DNA from: Flaccisagitta enflata
Lineage: Eukaryota; Chaetognatha; Sagittoidea; Aphragmophora
NCBI GenBank assembly: GCA_965153355.1
Contig: OZ231127.1
Coordinates: 124,001 to 188,000 of the forward strand
Direction of reading: 5' to 3'
Length of the DNA stretch: 64,000 nt
The position numbers and the translations under genes were made by a program. Shown here one piece after another: positions 23,641-38,106 of the stretch. Within the stretch, counting starts at the first letter, position 1, and every line of letters begins with the position of its first letter. The notes below the pieces were generated by a model. That model was given only the letters and a program-made list of their open reading frames with translations. It did no database searches and had not been told where the DNA came from.

Positions 23641-23994
23641 AAAATAAAAAAAAATCTCATTTGAATTTTTCGTAAATAAATCTTTAAAAAATCATAGCGC
23701 AAAAAATATTTGTCGTAGAGCATTCTGCTTGGCGCCAAATGAAAGAGAATTTTCAAATTTACTTACCTGATCAATTTTGTTTGAGGGACCAATCAGCCGG
23801 AAGAGACCCGCAACTTCCCCATAAGAAAATGAAAACCCTGTTTCTCTCGAATATGTCAAAAAGTCCAAGACTGACTTCGACTTTTTTCCTGATTATCCAT
23901 GTATCTTTCTCCGTCTCATTGACCCATATTTTCTATACCTCAATCTTTGTCTCATTTAAACTAACTTTTCTCTGTCTCTATTCTCTTCTCATTA

Positions 23995-24112
23995 CCCTTT
24001 ATTTTGCATGTCTCTGTCTTTGTCTCATTCACCTTTATTTTGCATGTCTCTGTCTTTGTCTCATCACCCTTTATTTTGCATGTCTCTGTCTTTTTCTCAT
24101 TCACCTTTCTTT
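23995..24112. repeat. About 36-bp tandem repeat, three units
   Basis: 'TTTTGCATGTCTCTGTCTT' plus 'TGTCTCATTCACCTTTA' recurs three times. The L/S/C-rich frame over it is a repeat translation. Confidence 0.7.
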
Positions 24113-24116
24113 TTGT

Positions 24117-25087
24117 TGCGGATTAGCGACTCTATAAGAGGCTTTGTCCGTCCGTCCGTTGGTTTGTCGGTTCAGCACGAGTCAAAAAGGGGGAAATTGA
24201 GCGTTTTTGAGGTTTTTTGGGCAGCGGCCCCGAAGGGGACAATGTCCTGTAGAACACAGGGGGACTTTCGTTCGTTCGTTCGTTCGTCCGTGCGTGCGTC
24301 CCCCCCCTTCTTTGTGAGTCAAATCCCAGCCTCGAGGCTCAAATCCCAGCCTCGAGGCTCAAATCCCAGCCTTGAGGCTCAAATCCCGGCCTTGAGGCTC
24401 AAAACCCAGCCTTGAGGCTCAGATCCCAGCCTTGAGGCTCAAATCCCAGCCTCGAGGCTCAAATCCCAGCCTCGAGGCTCAAATCCCAGCCTTGAGGCTC
24501 AAAACCCAGCCTTGAGGTTCAGATCCCAGCCTCGAGGCTCAAATCCCAGCCTCAACGCTCAAATCCCAGCCTCGAGGCTCAAATCCTAGCCTCAAGGCTC
24601 AAATCCTGGCCACGAGGCTCAAATCCCAGCCTCGAGGCTCAAATCCCAGCCTCAAGGTTCAAATCCCAGCCTCGAGGCTAAAATCCCAGCCTCGAGGCTC
24701 AAATCCCAGCCTCAAGGCTCAAATCCCAGTCTTGAGGCTCAAATCCCAGCCTTGAGGCTCAAATCCCAGCTCTGAGGCTCAAATCCCAGCCTCGAGGCTC
24801 AAATCTGCATACACGGAAGGATGGATGGAAGAACGAACGAAAGTCCCCCTGTGTTCTACAGGACATCGTCCCCTTTGGGGCCACTGCCCTGCTACCCATC
24901 ACCTTAAATCACCCGCATACATAGCAGGGCAACGGGTATCGCTGACCACATATTGCCCTTGGGCGACTGGTTTCGTTTATGTGTAGGTGTGGGAAGGGGG
25001 GTTGGATGGGGCGTGGGGTGTAGATGGAGGTTGCCTGGCCCTGCCCACCCGTCCGCAACGGTATTGGGATCCCGCGTCACTTGTTCT
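24117..25087 (+). mobile_element. Family 1b element split by a family E insertion
   Basis: 24117-24221 is a 5' part ('GCGGATTAGCGACTCTATAA', a GTCCGTCC core, 'CACGAGTCAAAAAGGGG'). About 24985-25087 is the matching 3' part ('GGGGTGTAGATGGAGGTT', 'CCTGCCCACCCGTCCGCAAC', 'CGCGTCACTTGTT'). The intact order at 51093-51316 supports reading these as one element interrupted by the family E copy between them. Confidence 0.55.
24222..24966 (+). mobile_element. Family E element with 20-bp minisatellite core
   Basis: The left end, 'CAGCGGCCCCGAAGGGGACA' then 'TGTAGAACACAGGGGGACTT', is repeated as reverse complement at 24842-24889. Between them is a CGTT/CGAA tetranucleotide on each side and about 24 tandem copies of TCAAATCCCAGCCTCGAGGC (24311-24806). 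The right flank adds 'GCAGGGCAACGGGTATCGCT' and GACCACATATTGCCC. The design of inverted ends around a tandem core recalls non-autonomous Helitron/helentron elements and mollusc 'pearl' elements, but I cannot assign it. Confidence 0.7.
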
Positions 25088-25393
25088 GTGTCTCTGTCTT
25101 TGTGTCATCCTTTATTCTTGTATTCTTGTTTTAGTCTCATTCCTAACAATTTCTCTTCAATCTTAAGTCGGTCCCCTTCAATCGGTCCGGTCCTCAACAG
25201 GGGTCTGAACTGGTCCCTGATTTCGATTTGTTGAAACAAAACGACTACGGGAAATTTCCTGACGTCATGCTGCTCGTTACGCGCGTCCGTCAATCTCTTT
25301 TGTAAGGTTCATTAGTCCGTCCGTCCATCTTCATTGTAGTTCTTTGGTCTATCCGTTCATCTCTCTCGTTTAGTTCATTCAGTCCGTCAGTCC

Positions 25394-25675
<282 letters not shown>

Positions 25676-25919
25676 TTTTTCTCCCTCACCTTTTTTTCTC
25701 TCATGTTTTTTTCTTTTCTCTTCCTCCTCATCGCTCTCTCTGCTTTCTTTCTCTCTCGCGCGCTGTTTCATGACAGAAATGCAATTAGCAAATTTATCAT
25801 TCTGATGAGTCAACCATGGAATCATGGTCCATGCCTGTGGCTCTGAGGTTTTGATGGGGGGAACACTTTTCTTTTTTTTTTCAAATCTTGCTTCAAGTTC
25901 CGATGGCAGAGTCGCGCGA

Positions 25920-26042
25920 TTAAGGAAGAGGAAGAGAAGGAGAAAAAGAGAGAGGAAGAGGAAGAGGAAGAGGAGTAAGAGGATGAAGAGGAGGGCGATT
26001 TATAAAGAGGTGAAGGATGAAGAAGGGGAGGAGGAATTGAGA
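25920..26042. repeat. GAGGAA-rich purine tract
   Basis: Low-complexity 'GAGGAAGAGGAAGAGG' sequence. The R/K/E-rich frame over it is not supported as a gene. Confidence 0.7.
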
Positions 26043-26279
26043 TAGGAATGGCTTGTGACCTATTAAAGTTGCATTCGATGTAATCTGGATTGTACGTGCT
26101 GGAGTCATCTGACGCACGGGATCGTGTTCTTTTTTTCGGCGTGGAAATCTTTTATGAGCGTTCTTCGTGTATATTCATATTTCATGAAGTAAAGACATCA
26201 ATGATGTGTAAAGCAGAAGCAAAAAACGACAACAACGATAGCATTGATGATAGGAATAAACAACGGCCAAAAAAAGACA

Positions 26280-26602
<323 letters not shown>

Positions 26603-26907
26603 AATGCTGAAACATTACGGAATCAAAATCGAAGGCAAGACCAATTAAAAACATATCCAAATTATTCGTGCAGGAAAACTAGAAAATATCTTTGAAAAAA
26701 TATGTTGAAAAAAAAAAGACTGATCCGCACAAATGCTGTTATAAATCATTGACAAAGATTCATACGTTTAGATCACCGGTCACTGGTTCTGCTCGTTCTT
26801 TCCAGATCATAGTTCGTTAACCGCTAAAAGCTTTTTTTTTCATATTTGGCCTATGGTCAGTGGTGGTTTGTTGTCCAACTTATGTTATCAAATGCATTTA
26901 ACATTTT

Positions 26908-27047
26908 TAGTCGCGGACACGCGACTCTACACCTTGCCGTGTCGGTCGGTAGGTCGGTAACAAACTTTTTTGAATTGCGAGCGGTTTTTGCATCACGGCT
27001 CCTGCCCAACCGTCCGCGACTGTCTTGCCGTGTATCCGGCCTTGTTT
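26908..27047 (+). mobile_element. Family 1 element, short subtype
   Basis: It runs TTTTAGTCGCGGACACGCGACTC, a GTCGG core, 'GGTTTTTGCATCACGGCTCC', 'GTCCGCGACTGTCTTGCCGT', GTATCCGGCCTTG (each as separate words). Near-identical to 41022-41155, and so a subfamily. Confidence 0.75.
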
Positions 27048-27114
27048 AACTTTTATGTGATAAATCACTTCGTATTTTGTAATGGGCGATCAATGCCTTG
27101 CGTATGATAATCCA

Positions 27115-27635
<521 letters not shown>

Positions 27636-27744
27636 ACGCGTGAGTACTACGCGAATAAAAAAAAAAGCCGCACCCTTTTGTAGGTGTGTGAAAGAAACAC
27701 AAAAAATTTTTTTTGAAATGTTTTGTTTAACCTACTTTAAAGAT

Positions 27745-27975
27745 TTTTAAATTTTCTTTCATTTTAGACCAATCCCAGGCCTGTATCTCAAACGGTTTAG
27801 GAGCTAGAGCTCTGCAAAGAGAAGCACGGTTTTGCCAAAATGCATTTCTTTCATAGAGATTGCAAAACTGAAATAGGCAATATTGTTACTCAAACTGATG
27901 CCATTTCTAAACGAAAAAAGATAGCACTACCAGATTGCCGCCAAATGAAAGATCTCTTCAAGATCTTCAAAACAG
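27745..27975 (+). repeat. Family F element, diverged right half
   Basis: It shares the ordered words 'TTCTTTCATT', 'GACCAATCCCAG', 'CTCAAACGGTTTA', 'GCCATTTCTAAACGAA' and 'GAAAGATCT' with 35331-35905 and 37530-38106, at lower identity. Non-coding. Confidence 0.6.
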
Positions 27976-28270
27976 TTTAAGATTTTCATGAATTATTTTG
28001 AAATTCAATATGACAAATTGTCATTTAAAGGTGCGGCTTTTTTATTGATTCGCGTAGTATGTGTGTGTGTCTTGATTATCTTTCTCCGTATCTGGATTGC
28101 GTTAGCTTTGCCCTGCTCCACTTTTCATCAATCACACTTTATCAGTGTTTTTTTTTCCTGCATTTTTTCCCTCTGCGATATCTAAATCAATCTCGTCCTC
28201 CATTAAAAGCTTCCATGTAACAGATTTATCGCGATTCAGTCATTCGTAACAGACAATGGAATAAAGGAAA

Positions 28271-28273
<3 letters not shown>

Positions 28274-28335
<62 letters not shown>
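28274..28335. repeat. (AG)n microsatellite
   Basis: About 62 bp of AG, 200 bp upstream of the giant CT tract and on the opposite strand sense. Confidence 0.95.
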
Positions 28336-28338
<3 letters not shown>

Positions 28339-28531
28339 TCCAGTCCTTTGAACAGTCAATCGGTCTGTTGGACAGTCGATCTGCCGCTAGTCGGCCTGGC
28401 GGTCCGTCCGTCGTTTCGTCCGTTGGCATTATTCTGCTTCTCTGAGCGTTTTAGATCTCTGTTACACTACGAACCGTTTGTTGCTTCATCTGTAACAAAA
28501 CTTCTTATCTCTGTCTCTCTCTCTGTCTCTG

Positions 28532-29616
<1,085 letters not shown>

Positions 29617-29871
29617 CGGTGATGGAATGAAAACAAAGACCAACGACGACTTCTTGTCTATGGTTCAGAATCAGTCTTGAGTGACTGTTTTAACGCGCAC
29701 CACGCTGCTCCACACGCATATTCACGTGCAACATGCAGATTCGCACGCAGAGTCAGGCACACACAGAAACTGCACTCAAACTCAAAAACGCACACACACA
29801 CATGAAAGGGACAAAGGAACTTCACTCGGGGACAAAATGACTCAGCTGATTTTTCCATGAGTTTCGATGTT

Positions 29872-30400
<529 letters not shown>

Positions 30401-30488
30401 GAGAAGAATGAAAGTTAAAAGATGCAACTTGAGCAACTTTTGCTCTTCTGTTCTATGGAACGCGTCATCTCTAACGTCCTTCTTTTTC

Positions 30489-30710
<222 letters not shown>

Positions 30711-30854
30711 CATCATCCTCATCGTCGCACGCTTTCGCACACAAAAAAGTCAACAAGCTAATTCACACGTACGCACTCACATACGTTCATGAGTTGCACG
30801 CACGACTGCATTCGTCAACTTTCTCTGTGTCTTTGTCGCGTGAGTTGGGTTTCA

Positions 30855-30975
30855 CATATGGCTATGATATGGGCGCACGTGGTAAACACTTAGGCTCATG
30901 CTCAGGATCAGGCTCAAGCCCTCACATATGGCCATAATATGGGCGCTCATGGTAAAAACTTAGGCTCAAACTCTT
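30855..30975. repeat. Two tandem units of about 75 bp
   Basis: 'CACATATGGCTATGATATGG' to 'ACTTAGGCTCA' occurs twice in a row with few differences. No function visible. Confidence 0.65.
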
Positions 30976-31018
30976 ACACGCTGTCGCACCACAATTCCCG
31001 CCTTGTCTCTTATCACTT

Positions 31019-31155
31019 TTTAGTCGCGTGCTACGCGACTCTACACCCCGCTATGTCGGTCGGTCGGTCGGTCTGTCCGTCGGTCACGCTTAGCTTTTTT
31101 TTACCGCCCCTGCCCACCTGCACGCGACTAAGGTAGCCGTGTCTCCGACCTTGTT
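31019..31155 (+). mobile_element. Family 1 element, short intact copy
   Basis: A compact copy: 'TAGTCGCGTGCTACGCGACT', 'CACCCCGCTATGTCGGTCGG', a T-run, 'CCCCTGCCCACCTGCACGCG' and GTAGCCGTGTCTCCGACCTTG. Both terminal inverted words are intact, which makes this a useful reference copy. Confidence 0.8.
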
Positions 31156-31344
31156 TTTTTTTGTCTCATCTCACTTTTCTTTTTTTTCTCTGCCATTCCT
31201 GCCTTTACTTCTTTCTTAACTATATTCTATTTGTTTTCCCCTCATTCACTTACTTTCTCTACATTCCTTTCTTTCTTTCCCCTTTGTTTTTCTTCTTTTC
31301 CATAACCTTTATTTTCCGATACTTTTTTTCCCCTTTCCCATATC

Positions 31345-31457
<113 letters not shown>

Positions 31458-31568
31458 TGCCTTTCATCTCTCCCATTTCTCACTTATATCGAACAGTATT
31501 TTGCATTTTCCCACTTCAGTCATTCCCTTTTTTAAAAACACGAAAAAAAATCGTGACAAATGAAAAAA

Positions 31569-31782
31569 ACAAGGCTGGATACACGGCTACCCTAGTCGCG
31601 TGCGGGTGGGCAGGGGCCCCATTTGCGGTGACTCCATCATTTGGGTGGGAACTGTGAGGCCAAAGTCCGCAAATACCCAAAAAAAGTAAAGTGTGACGGA
31701 CGGACGGACGGACGGACGGACGGACGGACCGACGGACGGACCGACAAAGCGGGGTGTAGAGTCGCGTAGCACGCGTCTAAAA
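31569..31782 (-). mobile_element. Family 1 element
   Basis: A full-length minus-strand copy with a pure GACG tetranucleotide core of about ten units (31698-31745) and both subterminal inverted words. It has the same long subtype layout as 14630-14873. 31783-32215 shows nothing I can support. Confidence 0.8.
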
Positions 31783-32214
31783 ACTCGTTTATGGCGGAAA
31801 ATTATGGCAAATCATAAAAAAATGATATTTTTATCTACTTAACACTGATTCCTTTTTTTTCAGAATTCAAATCGTCCTTTATGAAGACATCTTACAAATC
31901 TTCTTTGCGACGCAAACGCTACGACTTTAAAACATTAAGTTTTTTGCAGTCAACAAACATTAAGCTTGCTGCAATAAACCACGAGCAAGCTCTTGTTGGA
32001 TTTAATCTTTTCTCCGTATTGTTTTTCATCTCGTTTCGCGATTTTTATCTTTTCTATTATCCACTTTTACGCCGTTTTGTCGTTTCTTCTTCGGATATCA
32101 TCTGTAGTTGACTTTTTATCTGCTCGCTTGTATACATTCGGTTTGCACGACCGTCTGTTAATCTGTCGTTTCAACCGCCGTCTGTCTGTATGTCTGTCTG
32201 TCTTTTTCCTCAGC

Positions 32215-32215
<1 letters not shown>

Positions 32216-32306
<91 letters not shown>

Positions 32307-32410
32307 CTCATCATAAAAACGAATAAACGAATAAACAAATAAACGAATAAACGAATAAACGAATAAACAAATAAACAAATAAACGAATTTATAAACGAAT
32401 AAAAAGGAAT
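32216..32410. repeat. (AAC)n and (AATAAACG)n microsatellites
   Basis: AAC to 32306, then an 8-bp AATAAACG/AATAAACA array at about 32320-32400. Confidence 0.95.
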
Positions 32411-32649
32411 TTTAACGTTTTACGCGAGAAAAAAAAAACGATACATAAAAGAAAATGAAAAACCGATTTTCAAAAATCAATAAATGGATAAACGGAACAA
32501 AAAGAAATGATAATAAAATCAACTGAAGTTTAACAAGGCCAAGAGATGTCCAATAGATGCGTCCTCTTTAGATGTAGGATATTAAGATACAAATAATTAA
32601 AGTATTAAGAATATAAAGATACTGAGATAAAGAGAAACTCTGAGTGAAT

Positions 32650-33235
32650 TCCTCCCTCCTCCCTCCCCCAACCTCCCCAACCCCCTCCCCCACCTCCCAC
32701 CCCTCCCCCTCCCCACCCCTCCCTCCTTCCTCTGCCTCCCAACCCTCCCTGCCTCCCGTTCCCCCCGCCTCCCACCTCCCCCGCCTCCTCACCCCCCCCC
32801 CCCAACGCCTCCCTACCCCACCCCCGCCTCCTGCCACCCCGCCTCCCTACCCCACCCCGCCTCCCATCCCCGCCTCCCACCCCTCCTGCCTCCCACCTTG
32901 TTCTCACAAAGAGACACAAAGACTTGGAGAGGCATGGAGAAACATGAAGAGACATGAAGAAACATACAGAGACATGAGAGACATGAGAGACATGAAGAGA
33001 CATTAGGAGACATTGAGAGACATGAAGAGACATGGAGAGACATGGAGAGACATGAGAGACAAGAGAAATAAGAGACGTAAGACATAAGAGACGTAAGAGA
33101 CATATAGGAGACATAGGGGAGATAAAAGAGACAAAAGAGACAAAAAAGACAAAAGAGACAAAAGAGACAAAAGAGACATAAGAGGCATAAGAGACATGAA
33201 GATATATGAAGAGACATGAAGAGAAATGAAGAGAA
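32650..33235. repeat. C-rich (CCTCC) block and GAGACAT array
   Basis: 32650-32900 is a C/T block with G poor on one strand. 32920-33235 is an irregular array of 'GAGACATGAAGAGACAT' words drifting to 'AGAGACAAAAGAGACA'. The G/E/R-rich and L/S/C-rich frames are repeat translations. 33240-33640 holds no recognised feature. Confidence 0.85.
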
Positions 33236-33644
33236 AACCTTAGAAATCGCGTTTAGAAATTTTCCTGTCACGGATCTTCAGACATACCTTCATAGGGACA
33301 GAGCCTCTTATAGAGATGCGAGGACGCATCTAAAAAGAGCATCGATGGAAAATTACAACGTCATGTTAACGGGTAAGTCTCTTACACTCTCCAAATAACA
33401 GTTCTGATTTGAGAGTTGAAATGGTATTAGAATTACAATGGAGACAGAAACCAGGACAAGTCGCTATTTGTGGAATCATAGGTCACTGCCGGAAAAGACA
33501 AGTCTGGAAACAAGCCCCAACTTTGGAGGATTTCTTCTCCAGACCACATATTGCTAATCTGGGGCAAGTAAGATCAATCCTAAATTGGCCCGATGCAAGC
33601 TCATGATTGTTTTAACTATAAAAGTTGGCAGATGGTGAACAAAA

Positions 33645-33664
33645 AGAAAGAAAGAAAGAAAGGT

Positions 33665-33747
<83 letters not shown>

Positions 33748-33850
33748 AAAAAAGAAAGAAAGAAAGAAAGAAAGAGAGAAAGAGAAAAAAAAAGAAAGCG
33801 AAAGAAAAAAAAAGAGAAAGTAAGAAAGAAAAAGAAAGAAAGAAGAAAAA
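33645..33850. repeat. (AAAG)n microsatellite
   Basis: About 200 bp of AAAG, irregular after 33780. 33850-34465 is G-rich in parts and otherwise featureless. Confidence 0.95.
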
Positions 33851-34470
33851 AATGCTAGTGGCAGAGGTGGCAATGTCAGGGGTAACATCTGTAGGGGTGG
33901 TGGTTGTGCCGGACGGCATGGATAGTGGTAGCCGACCGTCAATGGTTGGGAGAGCTAAGTTAGGGATGGTGGTAGTGGCAGGTGAGAGAACAATCGCATG
34001 GTGAAGGTCGGGTGGGGTGGGGTGCTAGTGCTGGGGGCGGGGGGGGGGGTTCCAGTGTGAAAAGGGGGGTACCAGTGGCGTGTAACGGGTTCAACAATTA
34101 GGCGGAATAACAACTAAGCGTAGTAAATAAAAAAATAGTTGGCCCAGAAGAACAAAAATTTGCGATGAAGGAGAATGCTTGAGTAAAGTCTTCATCTTGC
34201 GTGGCCATGCCAACTATAACCTAGGAAGACTGAAGTATGCTCTTTCATGCTTTTCATGCTTTCCAACTTATCCTCGAACGTGTGTTAGTATAGGGAGAAG
34301 AGGGATTTAAGGTGGTGGGAGTGAGGATAAGGCAGTGGAGCACACGACCTCATGCTCAGCACTCACCAGTTAAGATGGTGGCAAAAAAAGTTTTCTGAAT
34401 AAATGATGAATTGGATAAAATGTTACCACGTAAATATTTTGATCCGATTTTTCAAGGTATTGCTCAGTGG

Positions 34471-34795
<325 letters not shown>

Positions 34796-34949
34796 CTGAC
34801 AAACAAATTCATAGACTGTAACTCACCGGCGTAAACACGCTTAGTCACTCACACAACTTGATCGTGCAAAGCTTCACGTTCATCGTCATATCAACAAGAA
34901 TGGAATTCGTTTTTTGGGGCGTGTTTCTCTTGATGACCAAAAACTCGTT

Positions 34950-35190
34950 TGTTCCTGTGAAACGCGTTCACAGCGTGAACACATACTCAAGAATTTCAAC
35001 CATCCCACAAGGGATTGAGCAAAGTGAGTGAGCGAGCCCATGAACAGAGTGAGCAATCAAAGTAAGCGTAGGGAAGCGAACTGCTTTGGAGCAAGTGAGC
35101 AGAGTGAGCGGTGTGAGCAAATGAACGTAGCGAGTGACCGAGTGGCCTGTTAAAAACGCAATTGTCTCTGACTAGAAACGCCCCCTAAGA
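34950..35190 (+). repeat. GAGTGAGC-rich dispersed repeat (copy 2)
   Basis: It has the same order as 2580-2815: 'TTTCAACCATCCCACAAGGG', many 'gagtgagc' words, then TGTTAAAAACGCAATTG and TAGAAACGCCCC. Confidence 0.6.
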
Positions 35191-35330
35191 GGGAAACAGA
35201 CCAGGCTTGGAAGCATGTTAGAGGAGGACTAGAGTCGGTAAAAGAACTACAACAACAACAACCTTGATTGCGGTTGGGCAGACACTGAAATGGAAAAACC
35301 GTCCGAGATCCATGATTATGGTGCCGGCGA

Positions 35331-35905
35331 ACATCCTTTTTGTTAGTTCATAAAAAACCGTGAAAAAAAATCTTTGTGAACTTTTATTTTCAGTATTTTA
35401 GAATTTTTAATTTTCTTTCATTCAAGACCAATCCCAGATCTGTAACTCAAACCGTTTAAAAGTTAGAGCTCGTCAAAGTAAACTACTTCTTATCAAAACC
35501 TTCTGAATACAGTTGAATTACAAAATTAAATATGGCAATGTTTTCATTCATTCCTGTGCCATTTCTAAACGAATAAAGCTAGAACTACCAGCAACGTCGC
35601 ATTTGAAAGTCTTTTGAAGATCTTTCCAGCGGCTAATAGGATTTTTATATTTTATATTGTCAGATCAGCAGAAATAAGCTAAATAAGTTGTCTACTTTTT
35701 TTTTGCCATAGTTATATCCACAAATACTTATTTTACTTCAAATTGATGTTGTGGACAAAATATTTGACACAGACCAGTGAAATTTTGACATGAAAAACGT
35801 CAAGCATAGTACTATGAAAGAAAAGAAATTCCAGACTAGTGAGAAGAAGCAGCTGAGAGCAAAAGCTTAACACTTTTTCCCAGTCGAGATTGATGACCCT
35901 GTAAG
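35331..35905 (+). mobile_element. Family F element, right half only
   Basis: Nearly identical to 37530-38106, ending 'CCCAGTCGAGATTGATGACC' CTGTA. The complementary left half is absent. It is followed by (AG)n and 'AGAGAC' low-complexity sequence to about 36180. Confidence 0.75.
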
Positions 35906-35911
35906 GAAAAG

Positions 35912-35925
<14 letters not shown>

Positions 35926-35961
<36 letters not shown>

Positions 35962-36170
35962 AGAGAAAGAGAAAGAAAGAGACTAGAAAGAGAGAGCGCC
36001 CGAGACTGGAGACCTAAAGAGACAAGGAGACAAGGAGAAAGAGAGACATATGAGACAAAGAGATAGAGATCTAGAGAGACAGGGATAGATACAAAAAGAT
36101 GGAGACACATACATAAGAGATCGAGAGACAGAGACAGAGATAGAGAGAAAGAGACAGAGAGACAGAAGTT
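35926..36170. repeat. (AG)n and GAGAC low-complexity tract
   Basis: Purine-rich microsatellite grading into irregular 'GAGACAGAG' sequence. Confidence 0.85.
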
Positions 36171-36324
36171 CATCTCTCGCTGGGCGGTGATTAAAAACGT
36201 TTTCCTATAGTCAAGAATCTCAATCAAAAAATGTGATTGCAAGTGAGTTCATGCTGATGAGAATGGACATCTGATAAAATTTGACAGATAACTAGGTACT
36301 GCTGGCACTAAGGACATTTTGACA

Positions 36325-36568
36325 GGGGTGTTTACAATTAAGTCGCCTTTGATCCCCCCTCCCGCCTTTGATTTTCATTACAAAATCTAGGATTTTCTTC
36401 TCCATGAAACAATAAAACAGTGTTCAATTGTGTTTTACTACCTAGCTTTTATGATTTGATAGTGCCAAAAGTTTTACTTTCCCCAAATTTTCTTTTTTAT
36501 CTTTTTTCGCGTTTTGATTTTCTCCCCCATCTCCAAACCAGGGGGGGGGGAACTCAATTATATACAGT
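36325..36568 (+). repeat. MITE-like element, C-run/G-run type (copy 2)
   Basis: Second copy of the family at 2196-2490. It begins 'TGTTTACAATTAAGTCGCC' before a C-run and ends with a G-run and 'AACTCAATTATATACA'. The ends are inverted repeats. Confidence 0.65.
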
Positions 36569-36699
36569 CCTGCATTTTGACAAGTGACAAAACTTGAGTA
36601 ACTTGCAATGATTATCTTCATATGTGTCAACAATTTCACAAACGATAATGCAATGTTTGTGCTGAGGTCTAAGCTTTGATGAATTTATAATTTTTTTGC

Positions 36700-36865
36700 C
36701 AGGGACAATGGTTGATAAAGTTCGTGCTGACAGTAGTGTATCGGCTATTACAATTACAGTGGGGACACATCCCAAAACAAACGACTCCTCCCACCAAAGT
36801 CCACCCAAGTCGTGTAAAACAGAGACAGAAAAAAAAATCAATCTTGACTCATTTTGGATAAAATA
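36700..36865 (+). other. Possible orphan exon, not recognised
   Basis: A good splice-acceptor-like stretch (T-run, then GCCAG at about 36701) precedes an open plus-strand frame through 36865 with varied amino-acid content (MVDKVRADSSV...). I do not recognise it, and no partner exon was found. Listed because it is one of the few non-repeat open stretches here. Confidence 0.15.
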
Positions 36866-37138
36866 AGGACACTGATGACAAATCTGTCTACAAATGTGAT
36901 CGTGGTTGCTTGTGGGAAACCGCGGATGGAGAGTAGAGGTTATATTCATGATCTGTCATGCTTATGCTTCACTGCGTTTTAATAATTCATCGGTCCATTG
37001 GTGGATCTGATATCTTTATTAGCATGATCTCGAAGTTTGCTCAATTCCGGGTATACCGTCAAAACATTAGGCCCCAAACAAACTATGAATCAGTATGTGA
37101 GCAGTGTGACATACGGAGAGATATTGCAAAACGTGGGA

Positions 37139-38106
37139 TTACAGGGTCTTCAATCTCGACTGGGAAAAGTGTTAAGCTTTTGCTCTCAGCTGCTTCTTCT
37201 CACTAGTCTGGAATTTGTTTTCTTTTATAGTACTATATTTGACGTTTTTTGTGTCAAAATTTCATTACTGTGTGTTAAATACTTTGACCACAACATCAAT
37301 TTAAAGAAAAAACAAGCATTTTCAGATAACTATGGCAAAAAAAAAAAGAGACAAATTCTTTTTCAATGTTTCACATTCATCAAAGAAAATCAGCAAATCA
37401 GCAGCCGTTTCCAAAATACTAAAAGATCTTCAAATAGGACCATGCTGGATGTTAGCTTTATTCGTTTAGAAATGACAGAAGGATAAAAAGTAGATGGTCA
37501 AGACTCAAAAAGCCACGATGAAAAAGCTGTTCCTTTTTGTTAGTTCATAAAAAACAGTGAAAAAAAATCTTTGTGAACTTTTTTTTTCAAGGTATTTTTA
37601 AAGATTTTTGAATTTTCTTTCATTCAAGACCAATCCCAGATCTGTAACTCAAACCGTTTAAAAGTTAGAGCTCGTCAAAGTAAACTACTTCTTATCAAAA
37701 CCTTCTGAATACAGTTGAATTACAAAATTAAATATGGCAATGTTTTCATTCATTCCTGTGCCATTTCTAAACGAATAAAGCTAGAACTACCAACAACGTA
37801 GCATTTGAAAGATCTTTTGAAGATCTTTCAAACGATAACTAATTTTGTATATTTTATATTGTCAGATCAGCAGAAATAAACTAAATAAAGTTGTCTACTT
37901 TTTTTACTTACATGGTTATAACCACAAGCTATGGTTACTTCAAATTGATGTTTATTAGACAAAATATTTATTTGACCAGTGAAATTTTGACATGAAAAAC
38001 GTCAAGCATAGTACTATGAAAGAAAAGAAATTCCAGACTAGTGAGAAGAAGCAGCTGAGAGCAAAAGCTTAACACTTTTTCCCAGTCGAGATTGATGACC
38101 CTGTAT
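37139..38106. mobile_element. Family F fold-back element, complete copy
   Basis: The ends are TACAGGGTC...TCTCGACTGGG and CCCAGTCGAGA...GACCCTGTA. Inverted arms of about 350 bp (37139-37490 and about 37760-38106) flank a short spacer. The right half equals 35331-35905. TA at each end could be a Tc1/mariner-type target duplication, but that is inference. No coding capacity; the overlapping frame at 37037-37486 is spurious. It abuts the retrotransposon fragment exactly. Confidence 0.8.

Noticed and set aside
24311-24806. Regular 20-bp repeats considered as a CRISPR array
   Set aside because: The units are directly tandem with no unique spacers, no cas genes are present, and the context is eukaryotic.
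31019-31155. Family 1 considered as a tRNA-derived SINE
   Set aside because: I could not find convincing A and B boxes or a consistent A-rich tail. The inverted end words and tetranucleotide core fit a DNA element better.
37037-37486. 149-codon plus-strand frame
   Set aside because: It lies across the left arm of the family F fold-back element and reads the arm in reverse. No protein similarity.
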